This document shows positions 47,161 through 58,099 of a DNA stretch of 64,000 nt, piece by piece (the first letter of the stretch is position 1; each line of letters starts with the position of its first letter). The notes under the pieces are model-generated. The model saw only the letters and a list, made by a program, of their open reading frames with translations, searched no databases and was not told where the DNA came from. The translations under genes were made by a program, and so were the position numbers. The stretch is from Sindora glabra. Its lineage: Eukaryota > Streptophyta > Magnoliopsida > Fabales > Fabaceae. Where the stretch lies: NCBI GenBank assembly GCA_020226215.1, contig CM035228.1, positions 65,011,989 through 65,075,988 on the forward strand, given 5' to 3'.

Positions 47161-48489
47161 GTTATGTATGCTTTAAAACCTTTAAAGATAGGTTAACATT
47201 ACCAAGTAGAGATAGTGAGTATATATCTCACCATAAATTTTATTTTATTAAAAGATGACTTTAATGTTAGGAATTATATTTTTCTTTTAATATAGATTTT
47301 ATATTTATATAAATATATATATCTATACTTATACGTAAACTTAATTCCATAATATAAGTACAATTAGTTGTTTAAGTAAATGTTAATTGAATAGAGTGCA
47401 CAATAAAAGCATAGTGATGTCATTAATGATTACTAAATATTTATGGTTGAATTCTTTATCACTTGTATGCTAGAAATTATAGTGCAAATTATAATTTGAG
47501 AGTTAAGCTCTTATCTATATATTATTTGCAAATTTTGCTAAGGATGGCATTAAAAATTATGAATTGTGTTATAGCAATAATCTTAAAAATTATGAACACT
47601 GGTCGAATTATGATGTGAAAGCTAAATGGAAAATTCTCAACGAACAATTGTGAAACGTATGAAGTTAATTTAAGAGCTGGATGGAAAATTCGCAACAAGT
47701 AATTGAGATGAAAGTAGTATCAATCTAGAAGCCAAGAAAAAGGCTACACGAATGTTTATTATAATTAGATGTATGATATTAGAAATTATTTGTGATTGAA
47801 CATTACAGTTGAGGTGATGGAGATAATTTATTTGTTTATAAGTTTTAAAGGCTATTTAAGATTATGATGTCTACTTGAAATGGGTAGTATATAATATGAT
47901 GATGTTTTACAGTATCGGATAGTTGAAGTTTCTATAAGCTATAGTATGAGATACAGGGTTTAAGTCATGAGCAAGTGCATCCTCATTTCAAGGTATAGTT
48001 TCATATATTTTAGAAATCCAAGAAAATAAGTTTGTAAATGTTAGGTTACGGATCAACATATGCAGCAGAATTTTTAAATTTTGATCCGAATCTACCTAGG
48101 ATCCATGCAAAAGGCATAAATCAAGGTTATGATTTTACCTTATTTGTATTTGTGTTCTTTCTCTTGAGAAACTTATTCACGAATGAAATGTCGTCCGAAT
48201 GTACAGCATCTCTACGATATCCACACGGAGTGAACAACAACCTCTCCCATCGACGAAGCTATTAGGGTTCGTTTTTCTTACTAGGATTGGAATTGGACGT
48301 TTTCTAGAGTGATTTTAGGGTTTGATGAAGCTTATGAACGTGTCCCTTATATGCTGCCTTCAAATCCTTTTTATAGAACTAAAGCATGTCATAATCTTAG
48401 TTTTACTAGGATAATGCTTCAGAAAATCCTAATCACACTAAACAACTATCACTTTATCCTTATCCTAGAAAGAGTGAGGAGAGATAGGA

Positions 48490-48663
48490 CTTATATATTA
48501 TTATCTAATATTAGATAATTACATTATCTCATAATATAATTATCTAATATTAAATTAGCATATAATTATCTTATATTAGATAATAATATTATCTCATAAT
48601 ATAATTATCTAATATCTAATAATATAATTATCTAATACTACTTTAATATCAAATAATATCACA

Positions 48664-48712
<49 letters not shown>

Positions 48713-48720
48713 CATGAGAA
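48490..48720. repeat. ATAATTATCTAATATTA repeats and (TA)n run
   Basis: Variants of TAATTATCTAATATTA occur at least five times between 48490 and 48650, including inverted ones (AATATTAGATAATTA). A pure TA run follows at about 48669-48710. Confidence 0.85.
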
Positions 48721-49300
48721 ATTATTATTATCTTAATAATATATATATATGCACGAAAATAAGCCTAATTAATTAGAATTTTAGTCTAAATAAAGCTTAA
48801 TTAAAATTGTCTTATTCCTATTCTTTTTATGTGACTTTATAGGTTCTTATACATTAATAATGACTCATTTTGGGCTATAGACAATAAGCGGCATTTAGTA
48901 ATACATCACTGCCACTCAAGTAGTAAGAATGTCTATGATTTAACATTTACCTAATATATGATCAACGCTTTGCATCACAATTCCTTTTGTAATAATATCC
49001 AAATTGAATTAGAGGCATGGAATGTGTCATCCTCGTCAATGTTCAATTTATATTTCTTGATACTGAATAAACTTAAAATAAATGATTAATATCACATATT
49101 AATCCAGTTGAGCATGGTCATGCATTTCTAAGTCTCCTTCAATCAAGGGGCCCAAGGATATTTCTCTTTTATATAAGAGTAACAAAATCTCATTTACATC
49201 ACTCACTTCCCTCTATATGATTCGTGACACACCTAATCAATGTCCTATTCATCATCCTGATTAAAGGTGACATAGGACAATATTAAAGTGAGTAATTCCT

Positions 49301-49655
49301 CATGTAGGGAATCGTGATGACTTCAGGTCAAAGGATTATATGCATTTGTGATTATATGAGAATAACTTATGACACGTCTATCCATGTAATATTCTCAAAG
49401 TGGGTCAATCCAGTACATTATTCACTAACAATGTATTGATGTATTAACTTGATATCACATATTCATGATTTATAATCATGTAGAGAATCATAGTGACTTC
49501 AGGTCAAAGGATTATGTGCATTTGTGATCATATGAGAATAAATTATGACACGTCTATCCATGTAATATTCTCATAGTGGGTCAATCCAGTACATTGTTCA
49601 CTAACAATGTACTGATGTATTAATTTGATATCACGTATTCATGATTCATAATCAT
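49301..49655. repeat. Tandem duplication, period 176 bp
   Basis: CATGTAGGGAATCGTGATGA at 49301 recurs as CATGTAGAGAATCATAGTGA at 49477. The following ACTTCAGGTCAAAGGATTAT, GACACGTCTATCCATGTAAT and GTGGGTCAATCCAGTACATT blocks are conserved in both copies. Confidence 0.92.
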
Positions 49656-50410
49656 CAATCACTATACATGCTAATCTTGATATATTATTACTATCCTTTT
49701 CATAATAATACTTAATTAGGGGTATTTTAGAAATAGCAAAAGTTATTCTAAGAATAATTATTATATTTAAGTTATAATTTGTACAAAAATAAAATAAAAT
49801 AAAATAAAATAATTGTATTGCCTAAATGAAACGTAATACATTATGTAATATTACAACTATCTCTATGATTGGCTCCTAGGATACATACCAATAATTAATA
49901 TTTTCAAATTTAGTTTACGACTAATCTGTAACTATGATATATATAAAATTGATCACCCATAAGATAGTATGAGTTTCCATAACTCACTCTAATTATTTCT
50001 ATTATTTTTAGGTTAACAAAGCTATTTGAGTCATGTCTCATGCTTAGAATCTCAAAGATTGCTAAGTAAAAGGATTGGGATTAGAATTAATATTCAATAA
50101 AGATTTGTTGAATTACATGATGTGTTGAAATGACTATATGTGTATAAGTTTAGTATTGTATGGTATGATGTGAATGAGTGTCATTATTGTATTTAGAAAC
50201 AAAACAAGTTTTGTATTATAGAGTGTGTGGCTCTCGGAAAGTGTCCAAAAATATGAAAGACTTTATCCGTATTTCCATAAAATTTTAAAGTAAAATTTCA
50301 AGTCTTTCTAGAAATTTGGAAACTTTCATTAAATAAAGTAAAAATTATTAAGACTTGTGGAAACTGAGTATCAAGATCGATGCCATCACAATTCAAATCG
50401 AGTTGTGACA

Positions 50411-51468
50411 ATATTAAAGTTTTAACTTATTTCAATTATGATTATTATAAAAGTAAAATATATTTTATTATATATATACTACTTAATGATATTAGTGTCT
50501 AGATAATAACAATGAGAGAGGATACAAGAAAAGAAAAACATGAAATAAAACAAATAAAAGTGGAGAAACATTGCTTGAGCCATAAATTAATAAAACTTGA
50601 AAATAAAATATGTAGTAAATTAATAATATTTGATAAAATATCTTTAACTTATCTAAAATATTTTTATAATAAAAAATATATTATGTCATATTTATGCTAC
50701 TCGTTAATGTTTAAGTTGTAAATAACAAAAGTGGAGAGAAGAAAAGAAAAGAAAATTACATAATGGATTAGATGAAATAAAGATAAAAAAATTTTAAGAT
50801 GTAATTATTTAATTAATTCAACCAAAAAATTTAATTTATTTAAAATATTTTTATAATAGAAAGAAAATATATCATATTATATCTAAACCATTTAGTAATA
50901 CTAGTGTTTGAATTGTATATAACAAGAGTAAATATGAATAAATTAAAAAAATGCATCATAATGAATAAAAAGAAAAGAAATAGTGTGTAGGGTTAAAAGT
51001 TTTAATAAAATTTCAATTGATGTTCAAATAATATATAATTTAAAATACTACACTTGAAAATTAATAAAAAATATTTATAAAATTTCAATAAATTAATTTA
51101 TTTTGAATTTTTAATATTTTTAAAATAGAATATATGTAATTAATAAGTTTAGTTAATATTTCATGCATTAAAAATTTTAATTATTTGAAATATTTTTATA
51201 ATAAAATAAAATATATCATATTATATTTATATTACATAATAATATATTAGTGTTTGAATTATAAACAATAAAAATGAATAAAAAATACCAATAAAAAGAA
51301 AAAAAATAATGTGTTAGATATAACACATAATATATAATATATAATAATGTATTTGTATTTAAGTAAAAAATATTAAAAATAGATAGAAAAATGTACTAAG
51401 AAAATAAAAATTAATAAAGTGTAAATTATAATACAATAAATTAACTTAAAAATACATAAGAAAAAGCA
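50411..51468 (+). repeat. AT-rich monomer repeat between solo LTR-like insertion and LINE
   Basis: At least three units are visible, with TATTTTTATAATA..AAATATAT near 50655, 50850 and 51190, each followed by TTAGT..TTTGAATTRTAAATAAC-like sequence. The array is cut near 51441-51468 by the LINE and resumes at about 57028. Confidence 0.8.
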
Positions 51469-51719
51469 CACTATCTTCTCTCTTTGGGAGAGCTCTTTAC
51501 GAAGGAGTTACCAGTAGTCTAACTAGCAGCTTTCTTCACCGTAAAAGTAAAATCTTCATTGTGTTTTCCTTCCGACGATCATTGATGGAAGAACCTGATT
51601 CTCCAACAGCAAATGCCATACTTGACTCAAAGAATATCTTGGTAGACTTCGAGAAAAATACAAACGAGTTCTAGTAGTACACATCCTTGCTTCTAAGATC
51701 ATAAACCGAATAGCCTTAA

Positions 51720-52960
51720 AAAATAACTTACATAGATCTTGGGCTTTGGATGACAGTCTCACTATATCAAACATTGGATTAAACAAATATGCCATCAACT
51801 CCTCATTTAAAGAATAATTAGATCGAATTATAAAGGAAACAACTTGGAATATCTTTGGAAAAATGATCACTGTAAGGTATTAGAACATAAAACAAAGTGC
51901 AAATGATATGGTCTTGGATACAATACCTTACTAGGTACAAATGCACAACCTTCCATTAGAGTTCTATAGTGAAACTAATGCAAGGAAGACATGAGAAAAA
52001 ATAAGGACTGTTCTTGTAGTAGAACATTTTTTTATTAATGATATTCTAAGGAGAGGTTTCTTGTGTGTAAGAGTTGTCATGTCAGTAAATAAATCTATTG
52101 TAGTTAGCATATAGTTAACTAAAACATCATAGGAAAAGGTTTAGATAAAATTCAAATATGAGAAGCTACAACACTTTTGTTTTGGATATGAGATAATTGA
52201 CCATGAATAATGAGAATGCTACAATCCTTGTCAATAAGGATTAGAGTATCCACAACTCAAACATTGGGGACCATGGATAGGCACAACACCTCTTTATGAC
52301 AATCAATCACTATCTTCTACATCTATGGAAAATAGTACAACCATCTTGAGTAAGAATCCAATAACCTAAATGTAGTTTCCTATTCAACCCAAACCTAACC
52401 TTCTAATGTAAAGAAGAAAGGACATCAAGCCTAAATGGATAGGATGGTCATGGTTCTCATTCAGGAAATATCCACAAGGGAAACTCCAATGGAACTCAAG
52501 ACTGATGTTACAGATGAAGTAGCGCAATGTGGAGTAAAGTAGAGTGGTTCTAAGAATCACCATCCTATTAATGACACTAGAGATAGATCAAATCTTGTTC
52601 ATCCACATAACTAGATAATATCAGTGGATTTATATAACAACATCCAATAAGTCCTTAAGTCCACATAGGATGATGATGATGATACAGAGAAACTTATGAT
52701 CCTTACCTTTTTTAAAAGGAAGACATATATTAACCAAGTAGATTACTAGGTATAGAAAGTAAGCAAAAATACTTATATGATGCTAGGACACTTTAACATG
52801 ATATGTGAGTTTGTTGTAACCGCAAATCAACATGAGGAAAAGAAAGAAATGTGTATTTCGCAATAGAAAAATCATGCATAAAAAAGACCATATTGTGATG
52901 CCTAAGAATCTATTCACACTTCAATTAATATAGCTAAGGAAGTAGGTCTTACCATGCCCT
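51720..52960 (+). pseudogene. LINE ORF1 remnant (DUF4283-type, zinc-knuckle region)
   Basis: In the plus frames near 51840-52200 the order typical of plant LINE ORF1 is visible: LWALDDSLT and TTWNIFGKMITVR near the start, MHNLPLEFYSETNARK near 51935-51985, then ILRRGFLCVRVVMSVNKS and KFKYEKLQHFCFGYEIIDH near 52150-52200, where the knuckle cysteines are partly lost. The rest toward 52960 is decayed. ORF1 proteins bind the LINE RNA. Confidence 0.65.
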
Positions 52961-52970
52961 TATTAACGCC

Positions 52971-55900
52971 ATGAAACTACTTTCATGGAACTACCAAGGT
53001 TTAAATAATGCCTCAGCAGCTGGAGCCTTAAGGGCTCTAGTTAGAGAGAATAAATTGGATATTATATATGTGAAAGACAAAAGCTTTAAAGGATAAAAAA
53101 AAAGAGATTGCTTAATGCCTTAGTCTTTAGCAATATTAAATTATGAGTTATTAATGCTTGATTTTAGTAGAAATTATGGATCTAGATATAAAGAATGTAT
53201 GATGTGGCTTGCTTATTTATAGTCCACCACAACAGGCTAATAAATGATTGGTGTGGACAAAATTATAAGATCAATATATGACTATGGAACACCTATGCAT
53301 CATAATAAGGGATTTTAATGCTTTATTATACGCTAATGATAAGGAAGGTGGATGTCCAATTAGGAATTCCTTGGATTTGGCTTTTTTTGAGTTTGTACAA
53401 CATATTTGAGCTATTAATGTAACAAATAATGGATAGCACTTTACATGGATGAATAAGAAACCTAATTCAGAACACTTTAAAGAACAATTGGACAGAGCCA
53501 TCTATTGTATCCAATGGTGATTATTATACTCACAGGGAGTGCTTAGCATACTTACATCACCTATTCAGATCATCTTCCTATCTTATTGAACACCCAAGCA
53601 GATACAAATTATAATCCACATCTATTTCACTTTATTGTGGCTTAGCTTTGGGATATAACTTGCTTATAAGTGATTAAGGAAGCTTGGCAATAGAATAAAG
53701 TTGAAGGATTAATAGCATATTGTTTAATGCATAAACTAAAAAAAGTTGGAATAAGACTTAAAACTTGGAATAAAAAAGCTTTTGGATATTATCATCACTG
53801 TTTAAAGGAGTTACAAATAACCTTGGAATAGGTAAGGCAACAAGAGCCTTCTATGGCGAATCTTCAAAGAGTAAGGGAACTTCAAGCAATTGAAAAGACA
53901 AGAGACATATGGCAATAAAAAATCATAACAATAGTGCATTAAAGATGGAGACATAAATTCATGTTTCTTCCATTTATCAACAATTATTAGAAGGTAATAG
54001 GATTACATTACAACACTCAAAATTGATCTTGATGCTTCGATTGAAGGAAAAAAAGATGTTGGTAATTATTTTGTAACAACCTATCAACACTTATTCCAAT
54101 TTGAACATCAATAAATCCCTTATGACTTGGAAGGATTAATTGATCCCATGGTTATTGATATAGAAAATGAGATCGTATGTATGATTCCATCTAAGGAGTA
54201 ATTCTGGAGAGTGACTAAAGAAATAAGCCCATTGAAAGCTCCAAGGCTAAATAGTATGTTAGGTATTTTCTATACAAATAGCTGGAAGATTGTGCCTAAA
54301 GATATTGTTCAAACTATCAAAGGTTTTTCATTCATGGTTATCTATTAAGGGAATCAAATAGGACATTTCTCCTTTTGATACCCAAGCACACTCCTACCAA
54401 AATAGTTTAGGATTTTTAGCCAATTAGTTTATGTAACTTCATCTACAAGGTAATCTTTAAAATTTTAGCTAATAGGATGCACTTAGTGATAAACAAGCAT
54501 TTATCTCAAGAAGGTGGATTATAGAGAATGGGTTACTAGCTAAAGAGATTATCTACACTATAAAAAAGAGAAAAGGAAATAGAGGATTGATGGGCATCAA
54601 ACTTGACATGTAAAAAGCTTATGATAGGGTTGAATAGGAATTCTTGTTCAAAACTTTACATCATTATGGCATTAGTTCTCAATTTATAAATTGGATTAAT
54701 CAATGCATCTCGAAAATCTCTTTCTCAATCCTACTTAATGGCAATGCTTATAGACATTTTTCTCTTACCAGAAGTATTAGACAAGGTGATCTTTTCTCAA
54801 TCCTACTCAAGGATATTATAACATGTAGAATCACAAGGTAAAATACATGGTATTAAGATTAGCCATGGTTATGATTTAGTTTCACATTTAATGTTTGTTA
54901 ATGATATTATCCTATTCACTTAAGCTAATCTAAATGATGCTTGAAGAATGCAAGATTGCATTTATTTGTATGAAAATTGGTTAGGGCAAAAAATCAATTT
55001 GGCAAAATTTAGTATATTTTTTAGTCCTATGTCCATTGAAGATTGAGAGTTATCTTGATGGATTTATTGCAATTAATTCTAATTAAAAATGATGCTCATT
55101 ACCTATGGGTACCAATGTTCTTGGTAGCAAAGAAAACCCATGATTTTCATCATTTAATTAGTAAAGTTTAAGTCGAGTTCAAGGATGGAGATAGAGAATG
55201 CTATCATCAACAGGAAGGATAACATTAATAAAATTAATGCTTCAATATGTACCAATTTACACTATGTCTATTATGCAAATCCTAATCTCAATTTGTAAAA
55301 AGTTGGATGCTCTCACTCCAAAATTTTGGAGGAATATGCTACCTGAAAAATCTCATTATTCCTGTCCCTTAGCTTAGGCAGATTTATGTACACTAAAAAA
55401 TTTGGAGGCTTAAGGTTTAAATAATTTTGAAATATTAATCAAGCCCTTCTTACTAAAATTGTATGGAAGTTAGAAAAAGATGTGGATAAATTATGGGTTA
55501 GATGCTTTAGGAAAAAGTATTTGAAAGGAAAATCCTTTTTGGATGACGTGGTATGTGGATGTTGTTTAGCAACATAGAAAGGCATAATGGGATGTCTCAA
55601 ACTTTTAAAAAAATTATTTTTTAGTGCATAGTGGGGAGTTACCACTATAAGCCAACCTACATTGGGTACCTATTATCCAAAATTTCAGGCCATGTTTCAA
55701 CCCTAACATTTCTCTACCTTTAAATATGACAATAAAAGACTTATGGATACCAAACACCAAAGATTGGAATTCAAATATGGTTAACTAAATTTTCATTGCT
55801 AAGGATGTTGAAAGAATTATCCAATTACAAGTGCCATAACACAGATCGAATGAACTTAAGTGGATCTTGGAATCTTCAAGTGGATTTTCTATCAAAATTG

Positions 55901-56850
55901 TATACCATTCCTAACATTGGTTCCTACCTAATGAAAAAGCTACAATCCTCTAGAATAACTCATGGAATGTTGTAATCCATCAATGTATTAAACTCTCATT
56001 ATAGCTATTTGGCAAAGGGATTATTCTAATAAGAGTTCATGTGCAATAATTTACCCAAATGCAAGATATAAAATGCCTACTCTATTTGCAATATGATGAA
56101 ATTTATTTACATGTTTTGACAGGATGTGAGTTTGTATGGCTGCTATGGTTTCAAGTGCTAGGAATCCATATTTCCTAAGTTACCTTTGTGCTAGTGCAAG
56201 AGTTTCTAGAAGTATTATTTTAAATTAATGACAAGTTCATTCCCACTAGATCACCTCCAAAATATGCAATCAAGGTTGCAACTAGAGCTTCCATCATCAT
56301 TCGATGAACTTGGAAGCTAGAAACAAACTCATTTTTTCTAGTATTTCATCATTGATGGAACACCTTGTTACTCTAGTTGAGGATGACTTGCAATTTAAGC
56401 TGGCATGTATTTAGAATGGTCAACCAAAATCACCAATAGTTACCCCATAGATTTGATCACCACCTTTAACAAATTGCTTGAAATTAAATATGAATGCTTC
56501 TCGGCAAGGAAGAGAACAACTATAGTTATCTCAGCAAGAGATGACATGGGAATAGTCCTTAGCTTATGGTTTGAATGAATGGCTTTCTCATCACTTGAGA
56601 AGGTGGAAACATATGCTATCTCTAAAACATGTAAGGTGGTTGAACAATTGGGCCACCCAAAGATTATGATAGAATCAGATTGTAAATTAGTTATAAAAGC
56701 CATACTAGGTTTTATCAAATATCCTTGCAAACTATCTGGTTTGGTGGAGGATATTATATTTTGTTTAGAATACTCTACTTATTTATTTATAGTTTGCATT
56801 TCTAGGAATGCTAACAAAGCAACACATGTTAGGGCTCAATAGGTTTTCAA
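52971..56850 (+). pseudogene. LINE ORF2 remnant: endonuclease, RT, RNase H
   Basis: An ATG at 52971 opens MKLLSWNYQGLNNASAAGAL, the start of an AP-type endonuclease, whose SDHLPIL end lies near 53565. RT follows. A KAYDRV motif lies near 54612, in the remnant of a longer block. A 65-residue open frame (54644-54841) carries LHHYGISSQFINWINQCIS, LNG and RQGD. The catalytic FADD reads FVND at 54894-54905, so the first aspartate is lost. A decayed zf-RVT region precedes RNase H at about 56450-56840, with GIVLSLWFE, ESDCKLVIKAI and SRNANKATH. Most of the frame has stops. RNase H in the C-terminal part is found in a group of plant L1 elements. Confidence 0.82.
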
Positions 56851-56887
56851 TGTTATTAGGAGTGGGAGAGGATCAGTTAATCATATT

Positions 56888-56997
56888 CCTCCTAGTATAG
56901 ATGAAACATGCATTCATGATGTTGACTTAGTTTTTTTATTAACCTCCTAGTATAGATGAAACATGCATTCATGATGTTGACTTAGTTTTTTTTATTA
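56888..56997. repeat. 55-bp tandem duplication in the LINE 3-prime end
   Basis: CCTCCTAGTATAGATGAAAC at 56888 recurs at 56943 with almost no change through ATGCATTCATGATGTTGACT and TAGTTTTTTT. The near-identity of the copies means the duplication is younger than the insertion. Confidence 0.95.
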
Positions 56998-57027
56998 AAT
57001 ATATAAATACTATTTTCACAAAAAAAA

Positions 57028-57600
57028 TTAACTTAAAATTTCAAAAAAAAGACAAGCAACTACTTGAAGTTATTAAACAAAAAAGGAAAGTTGAAAAATG
57101 AAAGGTGAGAAATAAAAGATATTTTTTCATCATTAAACAATAGCTTGACACTTGTCAAAGTGAGATGAAAAAGCTCTCTAACCAAAGTTGAAATCCTATT
57201 AGCATAGAGAAAATTAAAATATTTTATATTATACTATTTAAGAATATATTAATATTTAAATTATAAATAATAAAAATTGATAAAAAAATATATCAATGCA
57301 AATAGAAAAAATTAATATGTAAGATATGATATATATATAGTTTGATAATATATTTGTATTTAAATTATAAATAATAAAAATATGTTGATAAAATAAAACA
57401 TAATAGAATGTAAATTATAATACAATAAACTTGACTTAAAAATTAAAAAGGGAAAAGCAACTGCTTGAAGTCATATAAACAAGAATGCAAAGGTAGGAAG
57501 CAGGAAAAAAAATTATGATTAAGCAACAACTTGGCACCTATGAAAGCAAAAAGGGAAAGCTCTATAACCCAAAAAAGGCTGAATTCTAATGAATATGGAA
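57028..57600 (+). repeat. AT-rich repeat, right end, with duplicated unit of about 385 bp
   Basis: AAGCAACTACTTGAAGTTAT at 57054 recurs as AAGCAACTGCTTGAAGTCAT near 57437, followed in both by GACACTTGTCAAAG- or GGCACCTATGAAAG-type sequence and an AAAGCTCT block. Sequence between them (57290-57430) parallels 51300-51440 on the other side of the LINE, showing that the two were once contiguous. Confidence 0.75.
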
Positions 57601-57718
57601 AAGAGATGTGTATGTTGTATAAATTTGACCCATATGAGATTCAAGGGGCTCGTCTTGTTAGACAATTATTCATAAGAGATGTGATACATTGTTCCCAAAG
57701 CAAGATTGTTTTTTTTTA

Positions 57719-58099
57719 GGATCTAGATTGATTTTTCATTCGATAGAAACTATTGTTAGATATTCTCTAGATAAAAGTCAAAATTTGGTTCTTATGGGTG
57801 GTTTAACAAAAATATAGCAATTACAAAAACTTTTTTTTTAGTGGGTACGCTTTCTCTCTGTGGTATTCCACCTTTTGCTTGTTTTTGGTCCAAAGATGAA
57901 ATTCTTAATGATATTTCATTGTATTCACCAATGTTCACAATAATAGCTTTTTCAACAACAGGATTAACTGCATTTTATATGTTTTGGATCTATTTACTTG
58001 TTTTTAAAGGACATTTCAATGTTCATTTTAAAAATTACAATGGAAAAAAAACTAGCTCATTCTATTCAATATCTTGTTGGGGTAAAGAAGGTAAATAAA
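57719..58099 (+). pseudogene. ndhF: Plastid ndhF fragment (nuclear plastid DNA)
   Basis: The translation gives an internal part of NdhF, a membrane subunit of the chloroplast NAD(P)H dehydrogenase. A first part reads FHSIETIVRYSLDKSQNLVL, then a stop occurs at TAG near 57815. The second part reads GTLSLCGIPPFACFWSKDEI, then FSTTGLTAFYMFWIYLLVF and GKKTSSFYSIS. The frame closes in a nuclear stop shortly after WGKEGK. The fragment is about 380 bp of a gene over 2 kb long, has a stop and several substitutions, and is flanked by nuclear repeat sequence, so it is an old insertion of plastid DNA and not a gene. Confidence 0.88.

Larger units (their letters stand above)
48039..49890. mobile_element. 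Possible nested LTR (copia-like), approximate borders
   Basis: TGTTAGGTTACGGATC at 48039 and ...GGATACATACCA at 49890 look like the ends of a retrotransposon LTR. Between them are a TA microsatellite, ATAATTATCTAATATTA repeats and a duplicated 176-bp unit. No matching flanking duplication was found, so borders are tentative. No coding domain is present; the open frames at 48038-48518 are short and unassigned. Confidence 0.35.
45432..50410. mobile_element. Solo LTR-like gypsy insertion (Tekay/Del-like), with nested element
   Basis: The insertion starts TGTATATATCCCATG and ends GAGTTGTGACA, a terminal pattern like that of some gypsy chromovirus LTRs. It interrupts the AT-rich monomer: sequence before 45432 joins to sequence after 50410. 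The possible 5-bp target duplication is ATATA at 45427-45431 and ATATT at 50411-50415, four of five matching. No protein domain was seen inside, so a solo LTR is likely. Its 4.98 kb length is explained in part by a nested piece (48039-49890). A leader-like pyrimidine-rich segment lies near 46320-46680. Confidence 0.5.
51469..57027 (+). mobile_element. LINE (L1-type) retrotransposon, about 5.6 kb, near full length, dead
   Basis: ORF1, endonuclease, RT, zinc-finger and RNase H remnants follow one another on the plus strand and end in a short A-rich tail (CACAAAAAAAA at 57018-57027). The flank TTAACTTAAAAATACATAAG at 51441 recurs diverged after the tail at 57028 (TTAACTTAAAATTTCAAAAA) and both copies run into AAGCA, giving a target duplication of about 28-31 bp. 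Numerous stops show that the copy is old. Confidence 0.82.

Noticed and set aside
51556..51870. 104-residue minus-strand frame
   Set aside because: Antisense to the LINE 5-prime region, whose plus strand reads as ORF1.
57531..57719. 62-residue frame MAPMKAKRESS just before ndhF
   Set aside because: It spans repeat sequence and the edge of the plastid fragment; the DPYEIQGARLVRQLF segment looks protein-like but I could not place it.
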